A DNA stretch of 64,000 bases from Acinetobacter oleivorans DR1 (GCF_000196795.1 NC_014259.1:1736001-1800000); one strand, 5' to 3'; positions 17,853 through 27,359 are shown, counted from the stretch's first letter. Numbers and translations: made by a program. Notes: generated by a model not told the origin, from the sequence alone.

Positions 17853-18524
17853 ATGACTTTAAGATTAGGTGTTGCTGCAATTGGTTTGTTACTCAGTAGT
17901 TCGGTATTTTCAGCAGTTACAATTACAGCACCAGAGGAAATTGTAATCCTTGCTGTGAATGGTCAAGAAGTCAATTCTGGGTTATTTCGTTCATCTAAAA
18001 ATAATTATAAAGTTGATGCGGGTGAAACTAGCTTAAGCGTGCGCTATCAAGAATATTTTGAACATTTAAATGGTGAGCATGACATTGTTAAATCTGGTGT
18101 AGTCACAATTCAAACGCCTGCATTGCAAGATGGGAAAACTTATAAGCTTTCGATGGTAGATGTACCTAAAGATTATGAAAATGCGAAAAAATATGCAGAA
18201 CAACCAACAGTTGCTTTATACAGTGCAAATAATGAATTAATTGTGAAACAAACGGGCGCAAACAATGAAGCAAAACCATGGTTTGCAACTGGCTTGTTGG
18301 GTAAAGTAACTGACTTTACAACTAGATCATCTAAGCCACAGCCTGAAGCAGTATATGCATCGGCTAAACCTACTTCCGCTCAAGTTGTTGTGCCAACTGC
18401 AACGTCTATGGCAGCAACAGGTGGAGCACAAACGAATGATCAACGTTTAGTTGAAACTTGGCAGAAAGCATCTAAAGCTGAGCGTCAAAAATTCATGGCA
18501 TGGTTAGCTGAACAATCAAATTAA
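17853..18524 (+). CDS. Periplasmic DUF2057 (YccT-like) protein
   Basis: A 223-residue exported protein. The signal peptide (MTLRLGVAAIGLLLSSSVFS) is cleaved after about residue 21. The N-terminal half shows the DUF2057 pattern (NGQEVNSGLF, then LSVRYQEYF), as in E. coli YccT. The C-terminal part is low in complexity (Ala/Thr/Gln) and ends in a helical stretch that resembles the end of other YccT-like proteins (WQKASKAERQKFMAWLAEQ). Role in this organism unknown; E. coli YccT has been linked to curli control. Confidence 0.8.
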   Translation: MTLRLGVAAIGLLLSSSVFSAVTITAPEEIVILAVNGQEVNSGLFRSSKNNYKVDAGETSLSVRYQEYFEHLNGEHDIVKSGVVTIQTPALQDGKTYKLSMVDVPKDYENAKKYAEQPTVALYSANNELIVKQTGANNEAKPWFATGLLGKVTDFTTRSSKPQPEAVYASAKPTSAQVVVPTATSMAATGGAQTNDQRLVETWQKASKAERQKFMAWLAEQSN

Positions 18525-18540
18525 TTAATTGCTATTTAAA

Positions 18541-18572
18541 ATAAAGCCGATTTAATATCGGCTTTATTTTTA
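18541..18572 (+). terminator. Terminator of the YccT-like gene
   Basis: AAAGCCGAT-TTAAT-ATCGGCTTT followed by ATTTTT. Confidence 0.88.
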
Positions 18573-18602
18573 GAATTTTTATAAATAGCCTAAGTATACT
18601 TT

Positions 18603-19127
18603 ATGAATAATTTAAAATTTCGTTTATCTTCATTTGCTGATATTCCACAGCTTGTAGATTTAATTAATAAGTCTTATCGAGAACAGCAGGGTCGAAGTTG
18701 GACAACAGAGCTCGGGTGGGTAAAAGGACTGCGTATTACAGAGCATCAATTAGAAGAACAACTACAACTTAGGAATTCAACATTATTGATAGCGGAAACT
18801 GAATTTTCCAAAATTGTTGCGTGTATTGGGCTCACATTTGAAAATAGTCAGGTTGAGATTGGAACATTCTGTACGGATCCTCAAGTTCAGAATATGCGAG
18901 TGGGTCGGTCTGTTTTAGAATATGCAGAGCAATACGCATTGAAAGAAGATCCACATCTGACAAACGCCGTAATGCATGTACTCGATGTCCGTTCTGAGTT
19001 GATAGCTTATTATGAAAGACGTGGATATGTGAAAACGGGAAATGAACAGTCATATCCAGTTGATGCAAATGTAGGTGTGCCAAGGGTGCCTATTAAGTTG
19101 GTTGAAATGAAAAAAGACCTCATTTGA
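18603..19127 (+). CDS. GNAT family N-acetyltransferase
   Basis: A 174-residue GNAT-fold acyltransferase. The core strand and acetyl-CoA loop are seen at VEIGTFCTDPQVQNMRVGRSVL (about 79-100, in parts) and the C-terminal LIAYYERRGYVKTG. The substrate cannot be told. It lies between terminators as a single gene; its stop codon is embedded in the downstream terminator. Confidence 0.85.
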   Translation: MNNLKFRLSSFADIPQLVDLINKSYREQQGRSWTTELGWVKGLRITEHQLEEQLQLRNSTLLIAETEFSKIVACIGLTFENSQVEIGTFCTDPQVQNMRVGRSVLEYAEQYALKEDPHLTNAVMHVLDVRSELIAYYERRGYVKTGNEQSYPVDANVGVPRVPIKLVEMKKDLI

Positions 19128-19137
19128 GGTCTTTTTG
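19111..19137. terminator. Bidirectional terminator GNAT / cyd operon
   Basis: AAAAAGACCTC-ATTT-GAGGTCTTTTT overlaps the GNAT stop codon and ends just before the ybgE stop codon on the other strand. Confidence 0.88.
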
Positions 19138-19139
19138 AT

Positions 19140-19439
19140 TTAGGTTAGAAACCAGATGTAATAGCCTAAAAGCATGAGAGGCCAAGCCACCCATGGGCTG
19201 AATAGCCATTTCCATAGCCAGAAGTTGGGTACGAAACCCACTCCATAAATAAAGCCACCAGAAATACCAATCATCACCAGCATAAGCTGGCTATGATTGT
19301 AGTGTCCATTAGCATCTAGCATGAGTGAAGGATAAACCAACAAAATTGCAGCAAGAGGCAATGCCAACAGAAAAGAAAGGGCCATTGTAAATGCTTGAGC
19401 TTTTCGATGATTTGATGCTGTCATTGCTTTTGCCATCAT
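19140..19439 (-). CDS. ybgE: Cytochrome bd operon protein YbgE
   Basis: A 99-residue membrane protein with three hydrophobic segments (about 17-37, 50-66, 76-96), in the position and with the make-up of YbgE of cyd operons. Its exact role is unsettled. The ATG follows directly on the cydX stop codon, so it is translationally coupled. It is the last gene of cydP-cydA-cydB-cydX-ybgE and ends in a terminator. Confidence 0.85.
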   Translation of the reverse strand: MMAKAMTASNHRKAQAFTMALSFLLALPLAAILLVYPSLMLDANGHYNHSQLMLVMIGISGGFIYGVGFVPNFWLWKWLFSPWVAWPLMLLGYYIWFLT

Positions 19440-19541
19440 TTATTCCTCATCTAAATTTTGATGATGTTCGATATAAAGTGCACTGAGTACACCCGCAAAA
19501 CATGCCATCAAAATGCCTAGGATCCATGCGAAATACCACAT
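19440..19541 (-). CDS. cydX: Cytochrome bd oxidase small subunit CydX
   Basis: A 33-residue single-helix subunit (MWYFAWILGILMACFAGV, then a polar tail ending NLDEE). In E. coli CydX is needed for a stable, active cytochrome bd. The start MWYFAWILG is diagnostic. An AAGGAG Shine-Dalgarno sequence stands seven bases before the ATG, 10 bases after the cydB stop codon. Easily missed because of its size. Confidence 0.93.
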   Translation of the reverse strand: MWYFAWILGILMACFAGVLSALYIEHHQNLDEE

Positions 19542-19551
19542 TGTGTTCTCC

Positions 19552-20697
19552 TTAATACAAGCTATGCGAGTTTGACTCGATGTGTTTGTTGGTAATGACT
19601 CCCCACATTTTGTAATAAGACCAACTGGTATAGATCAAAATAAGAGGAACAAAAATGCACGCAGCAACCGTCATAACGCCTAAAGTAAGGTGACTTGAGA
19701 CAGCATCCCACATCGTCAAGCTCGAGTTGGGATTAATACTAGATGGAAGCAGGAACGGAAATAGAGCAAAACCAGCAGTTAAAATTGCTCCTACAATCAT
19801 TAAACTTGTGCCAGTAAAACTTAAGCCTGCTTTTGCTTTTGAAGATGCAAAAATTGCAATGATGGCGCCTAATATTGCAAGAACTGGAGCAACTTTAGTC
19901 ACTGGATAGGTGTTGTAATTATTCATCCAACCAGGATTGCTATTAGTCACCACTTCTTTAGCTAAAGGGTTGAGTGCAGCATTTGGATCTATGGCAACAG
20001 CATAGCTATAACCAGGAACTTGCCCGAAATAGAGCCACGCTCCAATCACAAGGAAACAAATTAAAAATATAATTGCCATAATTTGAGTAGCTTTGGCAGA
20101 GCGTTGTTTTAAAGCTTCATCTGTACGCAACATGAGCCATGCACCGCCATGTGCACAAAGCATAGACAGACTTACCACACCGCAAACTAGAGCAAAGGGG
20201 TTAAGAAGGGCAAAAAAGCTGCCAGTATATTCGGAGCGTAAAGTATCGTCTAACCCGAATGGTAGTCCTAGAAATAAGTTGCCGAACGCTACACCAAACA
20301 CAAACGCTGGAACGGCACCACCAATGCACAGGCCCCAATCCCAAGAATTACGCCACTTGGTATTATCTAGTTTAGAGCGATAATCGAAGCCAACAGGTCT
20401 TAAGAAGAGGGCGAATAAAACTAATAACAGTGCCCAGTACATGCCAGAGAAGGCAACTGAATAGACCATTGGCCAAGCAGCAAATAGTGCACCGCCTGCC
20501 GTAATAAACCAGACCTGATTACCATCCCAGTGTGGCGCAATCGTGTTGATTGCAGCACGGCGTTCGCTATCAGTTTTTCCAACGAAAGGCATGAGAGCCA
20601 TAGAACCCATATCGAAGCCATCAGTCAGAGCAAAGCCGATCAGTAGTACGCCAACTAACACCCACCAAATGATTTTTAATAATTCATATTCAATCAT
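19552..20697 (-). CDS. cydB: Cytochrome bd ubiquinol oxidase subunit II, CydB
   Basis: A 381-residue inner-membrane subunit with about eight to nine helices. Family marks are the N-terminal WWVLVGVLLIGFALTDGFD region (about 11-29) and APHWDGNQVWFITAGG (about 53-68). Together with CydA it reduces oxygen to water with quinol and works at low oxygen. It overlaps the cydA stop codon (ATGA), so translation is coupled. Confidence 0.97.
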   Translation of the reverse strand: MIEYELLKIIWWVLVGVLLIGFALTDGFDMGSMALMPFVGKTDSERRAAINTIAPHWDGNQVWFITAGGALFAAWPMVYSVAFSGMYWALLLVLFALFLRPVGFDYRSKLDNTKWRNSWDWGLCIGGAVPAFVFGVAFGNLFLGLPFGLDDTLRSEYTGSFFALLNPFALVCGVVSLSMLCAHGGAWLMLRTDEALKQRSAKATQIMAIIFLICFLVIGAWLYFGQVPGYSYAVAIDPNAALNPLAKEVVTNSNPGWMNNYNTYPVTKVAPVLAILGAIIAIFASSKAKAGLSFTGTSLMIVGAILTAGFALFPFLLPSSINPNSSLTMWDAVSSHLTLGVMTVAACIFVPLILIYTSWSYYKMWGVITNKHIESNSHSLY

Positions 20698-22283
20698 GAT
20701 AAGGCCTCCCCATTAACAGCTGTTTTCGGTTCTTGCTTTTCAAAATGATATTTGCCAGTGTGCAGAGAACTTGGCCCTAAACGAGCAAACTTGATCATTA
20801 AATACATTTCAATAATTAAAAGAGCTGTATAGAACGCTGCTAAAGCAAGAATCGAACCCCATACATCACCAGTACTTAAGCTAGAAGTAGATAGGTGAGT
20901 TGGTAAGATTTCACCAATTGACCATGGTTGACGGCCGCCTTCAGCTACATACCAACCAGTTTGTGCAGCAATCCAAGGAAGCGGCAGTGCAAATAATGCA
21001 TATTTAAGTAGCCAAGGTTTATTTTCAGCATTTCTTTTTGCTACAGCCCAAGTCGCTAAAATGAAAAGTAATAGCATTAAGAAGCCAGAGGCAACCATTG
21101 CGCGGAAAGAGAAAAATAGCGCTGTAACATTTGGAACAGTATCTTTTACAGCAGCTTTAATATTTTGCTCGCTTGCATCAACTACATTGGGTGCATATTT
21201 CTTAAGAAGCAGACCATAACCTAGATCTTTTTGATTTTTTTCAAAAGAAGCCAATAACTCTGGTGAGCGATCGCCTGCACGTAATTTTTCAAGTTCAGCA
21301 TAGGCAAGCATACCGTTACGAATACGGACTTCATGCTGTTGCATGAGGTCTTTAAGACCAGTAACTTCTTTGGTTGTTGAGCGAGTTGCAATTAAACCTA
21401 ATGCATATGGAATTTTAACTGCATAATCTGTGCGCATTTCTTCATGATTGGGTACGCCAAACAAGGTAAATGGAGCCGGAGCAGGGTGAGTATCCCATTC
21501 GGCTTCAATCGCAGCGAGTTTAGTTTTTTGAACATCCCCTAGCTCATAGCCAGATTCATCGCCTAACAAAATCACTGAAAGTGTAGATGCAAGACCGAAA
21601 ATTGCAGCAATTGCAAATGAACGACGTGCAAAAGGTAGATCACGTTTTTTAAGCAAGTAGTAGCTTGAGATAGCAAGTACAAAAATTGCACCAGTTACAT
21701 ATCCCGCAGATACAGTGTGTACAAATTTAACCTGAGCTACAGGGTTAAAGATAAGCGCGCCGAAATCAACTAATTCCATACGCATCGTTTCAAAGTTAAA
21801 TGCAGCACCTACTGGGTTTTGCATCCAACCATTCGCCACTAAAATCCAGAGCGCTGACATGTTGGAACCTAGAGCGACTAACCATGTTACGCCTAGATGC
21901 TGAACCTTAGTTAACCGGTCCCATCCAAAGAAAAATAGACCTATAAATGTCGATTCAAGGAAGAATGCCATAAGGCCTTCAATTGCTAATGGTGCACCGA
22001 AAATATCACCTACATAGTGTGAGTAATAAGCCCAGTTTGTTCCAAACTGGAACTCCATTGTTAGGCCAGTCGTAACCCCTAAAGCAAAGTTAATACCAAA
22101 TAATTTTCCCCAAAATTTAGTCATATCTTTGTAAATTTCTTTACCAGAAATGACATAAGTGGTTTCCATGATGGCAAGAATAAATGCCAAACCTAAAGTT
22201 AAAGGGACGAAAAGAAAGTGATACATTGCGGTCATTGCAAATTGAAACCGCGAAAGATCAACCACGCTTTCAGAAATCATCAA
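20694..22283 (-). CDS. cydA: Cytochrome bd ubiquinol oxidase subunit I, CydA
   Basis: A 529-residue haem-bearing subunit. The haem ligand His22 lies in AMYHFLFVPLTLG, and the quinol-site signature GRQPWSIGEILPT is present near residue 448. The Q loop is of the standard length for E. coli-type enzymes. It is expressed from an operon led by cydP, with which it overlaps by ATGA, and is followed by cydB. Confidence 0.97.
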   Translation of the reverse strand: MMISESVVDLSRFQFAMTAMYHFLFVPLTLGLAFILAIMETTYVISGKEIYKDMTKFWGKLFGINFALGVTTGLTMEFQFGTNWAYYSHYVGDIFGAPLAIEGLMAFFLESTFIGLFFFGWDRLTKVQHLGVTWLVALGSNMSALWILVANGWMQNPVGAAFNFETMRMELVDFGALIFNPVAQVKFVHTVSAGYVTGAIFVLAISSYYLLKKRDLPFARRSFAIAAIFGLASTLSVILLGDESGYELGDVQKTKLAAIEAEWDTHPAPAPFTLFGVPNHEEMRTDYAVKIPYALGLIATRSTTKEVTGLKDLMQQHEVRIRNGMLAYAELEKLRAGDRSPELLASFEKNQKDLGYGLLLKKYAPNVVDASEQNIKAAVKDTVPNVTALFFSFRAMVASGFLMLLLFILATWAVAKRNAENKPWLLKYALFALPLPWIAAQTGWYVAEGGRQPWSIGEILPTHLSTSSLSTGDVWGSILALAAFYTALLIIEMYLMIKFARLGPSSLHTGKYHFEKQEPKTAVNGEALS

Positions 22284-22474
22284 CGTGTCTCCTTAATGTT
22301 GGAAATGTTATCGCCAGCAATATGCTCAGCGACCTGATTGTCGAAATTTTTGGGGATGGTGGGAGCATCAAACCAAATATGTTTAATCGTTAAAAGAAGC
22401 ACTATTTTTATTATTAGAATAATAGTGATTTCTTTAATTAAACGACTATTAAGATTTTTAAAATAAAGGCTCAT
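22280..22474 (-). CDS. cydP: Putative cytochrome bd small subunit CydP
   Basis: A 64-residue protein with one membrane helix (about 14-34, ITIILIIKIVLLLTIKHIWF) after a charged N-terminus, and a soluble tail. Size, place and helix pattern match the CydP family of small proteins found upstream of cydA. It overlaps cydA by four bases (ATGA). GAGG lies nine bases before its ATG. It is the first gene of the operon, so the regulatory region is the AT-rich gap at 22475-22851. Confidence 0.75.
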   Translation of the reverse strand: MSLYFKNLNSRLIKEITIILIIKIVLLLTIKHIWFDAPTIPKNFDNQVAEHIAGDNISNIKETR

Positions 22475-22576
22475 ATATTAAACCTCATTTGATAATAATT
22501 TTATTATTAATCAAAACATAATAAAAATAAACATTAAATATATTTAAAATGAATATTTAAATAATTAGTTTATATA

Positions 22577-22759
22577 AAACAAATACTTGTTATTTTAAAA
22601 TAAATATCATACTAAAATAGTTTGAATTGATTATTAATTCCTACTAAAACACTTGTAAATAAAAAATAAAGTTTATTAAAATGGTTTGTTTTTATTTAAT
22701 ACCAACTAAAATAGTTGTATATAATATTTATTAACTTTATTTCCAACTAAAGTGCTCGG
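22577..22759. repeat. Phased array of five to six 12-14 bp repeats upstream of the cyd operon
   Basis: Within the 377-base, gene-free, very AT-rich gap 22475-22851, copies of the motif ACTAAAATAGTTGT start at 22611, 22643, 22675, 22705 and 22746, with a weaker one at 22577. The spacing is 34, 32, 32, 30 and 41 bases, close to three or four helical turns. The copy at 22703-22717 is a perfect dyad (CAACTA-AAA-TAGTTG). The array sits about 100-285 bases upstream of cydP and is likely an operator array; the regulator is unknown. Confidence 0.6.
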
Positions 22760-22851
22760 GATAATAAATATTAATTAAGAAAGAAAATAACAAAATGCAG
22801 GCGTAATGAAGCCTGCAAAAAGTTATAGGAAACTACAAGAATAATTAAGAG

Positions 22852-23460
22852 TTAATCGGGTGCAAAAAGATCGTTGGATACAGAAATTTTCTTAGCTACA
22901 TAATGGCTTTTATGCACTCTAACAAGAATAACTTGAGAGTATAATTCGAGTTCGCCGTACTCTGGTTCTACTTGAACGTAGTGTAGCTGACCAAATTCAT
23001 CACGCACGCGGGCTTGGGCAGAAAATCCAGGTCTGGCATTACCACTAGAAATGGTTGCTAATCGGCCTAAAAGGTTATAGTTGGTATGAGTGAGCTTGGG
23101 CTTAATCACTTGGTCAAGGCAGTGGATCATGAACACAGTAAAAAAGATTGCGATCACAAGAGCTGGGACGATTAAATAAAATGGGGAAATAAAATAATGC
23201 TGAATTGCGAAGAAAGAGAGCTGTAAAAAGTAACCTGCATAGCTGAAATTGATGAGTAAAAAAACGAAAATTAGAGCTTTAGAAAATTTAACATTAAGTA
23301 GCGGTGAGTTAGAAAGCCAATCGGGTGCAATTTTTTTGAGTAACTGACTTGGACGGAGTCCAATATACATGCCAATGGTTTCTACCACGCTGAGCAATAT
23401 CAAAGCCACTACACTTAAGTGAAATGGCATAAGATAATAATTGAAAAAGAAATCAGCCAT
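22852..23460 (-). CDS. Membrane protein with OB-fold (YqiJ/DUF1449-like)
   Basis: A 202-residue protein with three membrane segments (about 11-33, 61-84, 91-115) followed by a soluble beta-rich C-terminal domain (130-195; GRLATISSGNARPGFSAQAR and VEPEYGELELYSQVILV). This build resembles YqiJ/NfeD-like OB-fold proteins often paired with flotillin-like partners, but no flotillin gene is adjacent. Function unknown. Confidence 0.65.
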   Translation of the reverse strand: MADFFFNYYLMPFHLSVVALILLSVVETIGMYIGLRPSQLLKKIAPDWLSNSPLLNVKFSKALIFVFLLINFSYAGYFLQLSFFAIQHYFISPFYLIVPALVIAIFFTVFMIHCLDQVIKPKLTHTNYNLLGRLATISSGNARPGFSAQARVRDEFGQLHYVQVEPEYGELELYSQVILVRVHKSHYVAKKISVSNDLFAPD

Positions 23461-23485
23461 GGCAGAAACTCTAATGTTTATAGCT

Positions 23486-23809
23486 TCAGTCTACGATATA
23501 GATACCGCCATCTGAATGTACTTTAAGCTCAACTTTATTCAAAAAATCGCCTAAACATGGTCCAGAAATACATTCACCTGTTTCCACGGTAAATAAAGCA
23601 CCATGAGTAGAGCATTGGATGTACTCTTGATCTTGGTCAAGAAATTGATTTTCTAAATATTCAAGCTCAGTTTGCAAATGAGGGCATAAATTCTGATAAG
23701 CATAGAATGCGCCGTCACGTTGCGTAACGAAAATAGTCGTTCCTTGTAAAGTGTCAAAAGCTCTAGCTTCACGCTCAGGAACTTCTTCCGTCATACAGAT
23801 CCTTTCCAT
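23486..23809 (-). CDS. Rieske [2Fe-2S] ferredoxin-like protein
   Basis: A small cytoplasmic Rieske protein of 107 residues. Cluster ligands are Cys and His in NLCPHLQ and Cys and His in CSTHGALF. It resembles ferredoxin components such as NirD/HcaC types, but no partner oxygenase is near. I take the ATG at 23809 (MERICMTEEVPER) because it begins the first strand of the domain and lies one base after the stop codon of the upstream kinase gene; an in-frame start further up would lie inside that gene. Confidence 0.85.
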   Translation of the reverse strand: MERICMTEEVPEREARAFDTLQGTTIFVTQRDGAFYAYQNLCPHLQTELEYLENQFLDQDQEYIQCSTHGALFTVETGECISGPCLGDFLNKVELKVHSDGGIYIVD

Positions 23810-23810
23810 T

Positions 23811-24815
23811 TCAAGCACATTCCTTCTGAAAATTTTCAAGAAGTTTAGCATAATCATTAATTGCTAAACGTGGACCAAATTGAGAAACAACTTCACTCGA
23901 AATTAAGACAGCTAACTGTGCAGCAGCATTTAAATCTTGATGATGGTTGAGGGCATAAAGGAATGCGCCTGCAAATGCATCACCTGCACCATTTGTATCA
24001 ACGGCTTCTACATGACGGCCTGCCACATGGAAATGTTGGGTAGGGTTAGAAACTAAAGCACCTTTAGCACTTTGTGTAATAACTAATGTATGATTTTTAA
24101 AACGTAATTGAGCAAGAGCATCTTCTACAGATGTTGTATTTGTATACATTAAGGCTTCTTGTTCATTACAAAATAGTAAATCTACACCATCATCCATAAG
24201 TTCTTCCAAGCCTTCGCGAGCGTATTGCACCATTGCAGGATCTGAAAGAGATAGGGCAATTTTAACACCATTTGCTTTTGCAATTTCTCTTGCTTGTTTT
24301 ACAGCTTTACGCGCTGTTTCACTTGTAGAAAGATAGCCTTCAATATAAAGCCATTTTGCTGTTTTTAATGGTTCAAAATCGATTTGATCTTGAGAGAGTT
24401 CAGCAGTGATACCTAAATAGGTGTGCATTGTGCGTTCAGAGTCAGGGCTAATGAGTACCATACAAGTACCTGTTACACCTTCACTGATTGACTTTGCAGT
24501 GGTTTGAATACCAGCTTCATTTAAACCTTGCAGATAGATTGAACCTAAATCATCGTTACCAACACGGCAACCATAGAAAGCAGTTCCACCTAATGCACTA
24601 AAAGCCACGGTCGTATTTGCTGCTGAACCACCACTCGCTTGACCTTTGTAGTCTTGGTGCTGTTTTAACTCTGCATAAAGACCAGATTGAGTGTCACCAT
24701 CGGACAACTGCATTGTGCCTTTTTGCAAGCCTTGTTGATTCAGAAAATCATCAGACACTTTAAATTCTTGGTCGATTAATGCATTACCAATTGCAAAAAG
24801 ATCTACAGTTGCCAT
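23811..24815 (-). CDS. PfkB family carbohydrate/adenosine kinase
   Basis: A PfkB-family kinase of 334 residues (start ATG at 24815, MATVDLFAIGNALID; a GTG four codons upstream is possible). The N-terminal GGSAANTTVAFSALGG and the C-terminal DTNGAGDAFAGAFLYAL carry the substrate and ATP sites. Similar proteins are annotated as adenosine or sugar kinases; the substrate is not settled. The Rieske gene follows at a distance of one base, so the two form an operon. Confidence 0.85.
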   Translation of the reverse strand: MATVDLFAIGNALIDQEFKVSDDFLNQQGLQKGTMQLSDGDTQSGLYAELKQHQDYKGQASGGSAANTTVAFSALGGTAFYGCRVGNDDLGSIYLQGLNEAGIQTTAKSISEGVTGTCMVLISPDSERTMHTYLGITAELSQDQIDFEPLKTAKWLYIEGYLSTSETARKAVKQAREIAKANGVKIALSLSDPAMVQYAREGLEELMDDGVDLLFCNEQEALMYTNTTSVEDALAQLRFKNHTLVITQSAKGALVSNPTQHFHVAGRHVEAVDTNGAGDAFAGAFLYALNHHQDLNAAAQLAVLISSEVVSQFGPRLAINDYAKLLENFQKECA

Positions 24816-24973
24816 ATGTGTTGTCACAAATAAAAAAATCAGGTTGCTAAGTTTACACCATTGCTTGGATTTGCTGTAGTTTGTTGAATAAAATTCAGTT
24901 ACTTCAGAGATTAATGGAAAATTATTGTTTAACTAAGCTATTGAAATGCTACTTTTAATAAATATTATCAATT

Positions 24974-24992
24974 AATAATGATTCTTGCTAAT
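24974..24992 (+). promoter_or_regulatory. Fur-box-like site before the siderophore receptor pseudogene
   Basis: AATAATGATTCTTGCTAAT matches the left half of the Fur consensus well (ATAATGAT) and the right half poorly. It lies about 60 bases before the receptor start, where iron repression is expected. Confidence 0.5.
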
Positions 24993-25052
24993 ATTTACAA
25001 ATACAGTGTACTTCATTGAAACTTCGCATGAAATTTTTCGTAGCGAACTTAC

Positions 25053-27108
25053 ATGAAGCGTTCAATTTTATTTATTTCATCAGTTGGGGTTATGACAAGC
25101 CATGTATATGCCGTTGAGGCAGAGCAACAAGCTGTAACCAACCTTCCAACAATTTCAGTAAAAGCTGAAAAGGAACAAAGCTTAAAACAAGAAGTGGGAC
25201 AAGCATCAACTGCAACTAAAGGACTTATGCAATTAAAAGATGTTCCTCAAATCGTAAATGTGGTGCCTAAACAAGCTTTAAGAGAGCAGACTGTGACCTC
25301 TATGCAAGGTGCCTTACAAAACGTTGCTGGGCTGAGCTTTAGTGTGGGTGATGGACAACGTGATCAGGTCATGATTCGTGGTTTCTCTGCAATCACAGAT
25401 AACTATGTAGATGGTATTCGTGATGATGCATTGTATTTTCGCGACATGTCGAATGTTGAGCGTATTGAAGTATTAAAAGGGCCTGCTTCTGTATTATATG
25501 GACGTGGTTCTGCGGGTGGATTAGTCAATAAAATTAATAAAAAACCAATGGACGAATCTTTGCATGAAGTCAGTAGTCGATGTGAATGAAAAAGTAGCAG
25601 AGAATGTTAAGGTTCGTTTAACTGGCGCAGTTGAAGATTCAGATGGTTATCGTGATCAGGCTTTTTTAAAACGCCAAGCGGTTGCTCCTTCTTTACAATG
25701 GGATATTTCAGACAAGACGAAGCTTTTAATTCAGGCTGACTATTTGCATGATGACCGTTTAGCAGATCAAGGTTTCCCGACAGATCCAATTACAGGTAAA
25801 CCAGTTAAAACAAACCCTAAAACTTTTTATGGTGCGTTAAACGGTAAAGAGGTTGGTGATGTTGATACTGAAATTTCAAGCCAAACCATAAGTTTAGATC
25901 ATGAGTTTAACGATAATCTAAAATATCATGGAGCAGTTCGTCACTATAACTATTCATTAGACCGTCAATATAGTGTTGATTCACATCCCGCTGATAAGTC
26001 ACAAATTACTTTGACTCAAAATAAGCGTTTACGTAATGAAGATGGCGTGTATGTTCAGCAAGAATTAAGTAGTTTATTTAATACTGGTTTCTTAAAGCAC
26101 AATACTTTGATTGGTGCTGAGTATAGTAAGCAGCACAAAGATGAAATACTTTGGCAAGGTGCTAAAACCACAACTGATTTGTATAATCCTGAATTAGAGT
26201 ATTGGGCTCCGATTAATACAGGCTCAACAACTGCACGTAATAATAATAGTAATACCTTTGAAAACTACGGTATCTATTTACAAGACTTAATGACAGTTAC
26301 AGATCAGCTGAAAGTTTTAGTTGGTCTACGCTATGATAATTTGTCACAAGATCGCAATGATAAAGTGAAGTCTCAAATATTAAATAGAACTGATAACACC
26401 TATTCTCCAAGAATCGGGGTGGTTTATCAGCCAGTAAGCAATATTTCACTCTATACTTCTTATAATCGGTCTTTCCAGCCTTTGGCTGATTCATTTGTTT
26501 TATATAAAAACAGTGATGATTTGAGCCCAACAAAAACCGAAAATATTGAGGTCGGTGCGAAGTGGGATGTGAATGATCAATTGAATGTGACGTTGGCTTT
26601 ATTTGAAATGAGCCAAACAAATATTCAAAATCAAGACCCTACAGATTCAACACTAGCAGTATTAGCAGGTGAGCAAAAAACCAAAGGTGTTGAACTTTCA
26701 TTAACAGGACAATTAACTGATCAATTATCAGTATTAGCTGGCTATTCGTATATGGATGGTAAGATTGAAAAATCCGCTATTGGACTGACAGGCAATCGTT
26801 CTGCGCTTACGCCAAACAATACTGCTAACCTATGGTTAAAATATCAAATGAATGATCATTGGTATGCGGCTGTAGGTGGTCGTGGTGAATCATCACGTTT
26901 TAGTGCGCCAGATAACAAGAATGTTTTACCAGGTTATGCTGTTGTAAATGCAGCGCTAGGTTATCAAAGTGAACGTTACGATGTGAACCTCAATCTAAAT
27001 AACCTGTTTGATCGTGATTACTTTGTTTCGGGACATAGCGGAGCCAATGATTCAAACATGATGGGCGATCCACTGAATGCTCAAATTGCACTTCGTTATC
27101 GCTTTTAA
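25053..27108 (+). pseudogene. TonB-dependent siderophore receptor, frameshifted with internal deletion
   Basis: The first frame (25053-25589) codes a signal peptide (MKRSILFISSVGVMTSHVYA), a TonB-box-like segment (NLPTISVKAEKE) and most of the plug domain (up to NKINKKPMDESLHEVS). It then runs into TGA at 25587. The barrel continues in another frame from about 25575 (VDVNEKVAENVKVRLTGA) to 27108, ending in the outer-membrane motif ALRYRF. The segment that should hold the first barrel strands (a G-S-x-x-x-x-R type motif) is missing, so this is an out-of-frame deletion rather than a single-base slip. Receptor class: catecholate/hydroxamate siderophore uptake. Without re-sequencing an assembly error cannot be ruled out. 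Confidence 0.85.
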
Positions 27109-27122
27109 GTAAAAGTTTTTCT

Positions 27123-27153
27123 AAAAGCTCATCGACTTGATGGGCTTTTTTAT
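27123..27153 (+). terminator. Terminator after the receptor pseudogene
   Basis: AAGCTCATC-GACTT-GATGGGCTT (one G-U pair) followed by a T run. Confidence 0.8.
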
Positions 27154-27359
27154 TTATTGGTTAATATATAAATAGAATTAAAAGCTTTTGTTCTGGTAGG
27201 ATAAAACGTTCATGGCTATGTGCTTGATATCAAAGCCTTGCCAATGAAAACTAATACTCAACAAAAACATAGTATTTTACTTGGCTTTTGTTCGCCAATC
27301 TCAAGCTGACTCAGGCTATAATGAGACTTATTCACTTATCCGATATGTTAGGAGATCAC

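Noticed and set aside
22475..22851. The phased repeats as a CRISPR array
   Set aside because: Repeats are only 12-14 bases, vary between copies, are separated by 16-29 bases of AT-rich sequence, and no cas gene is near.
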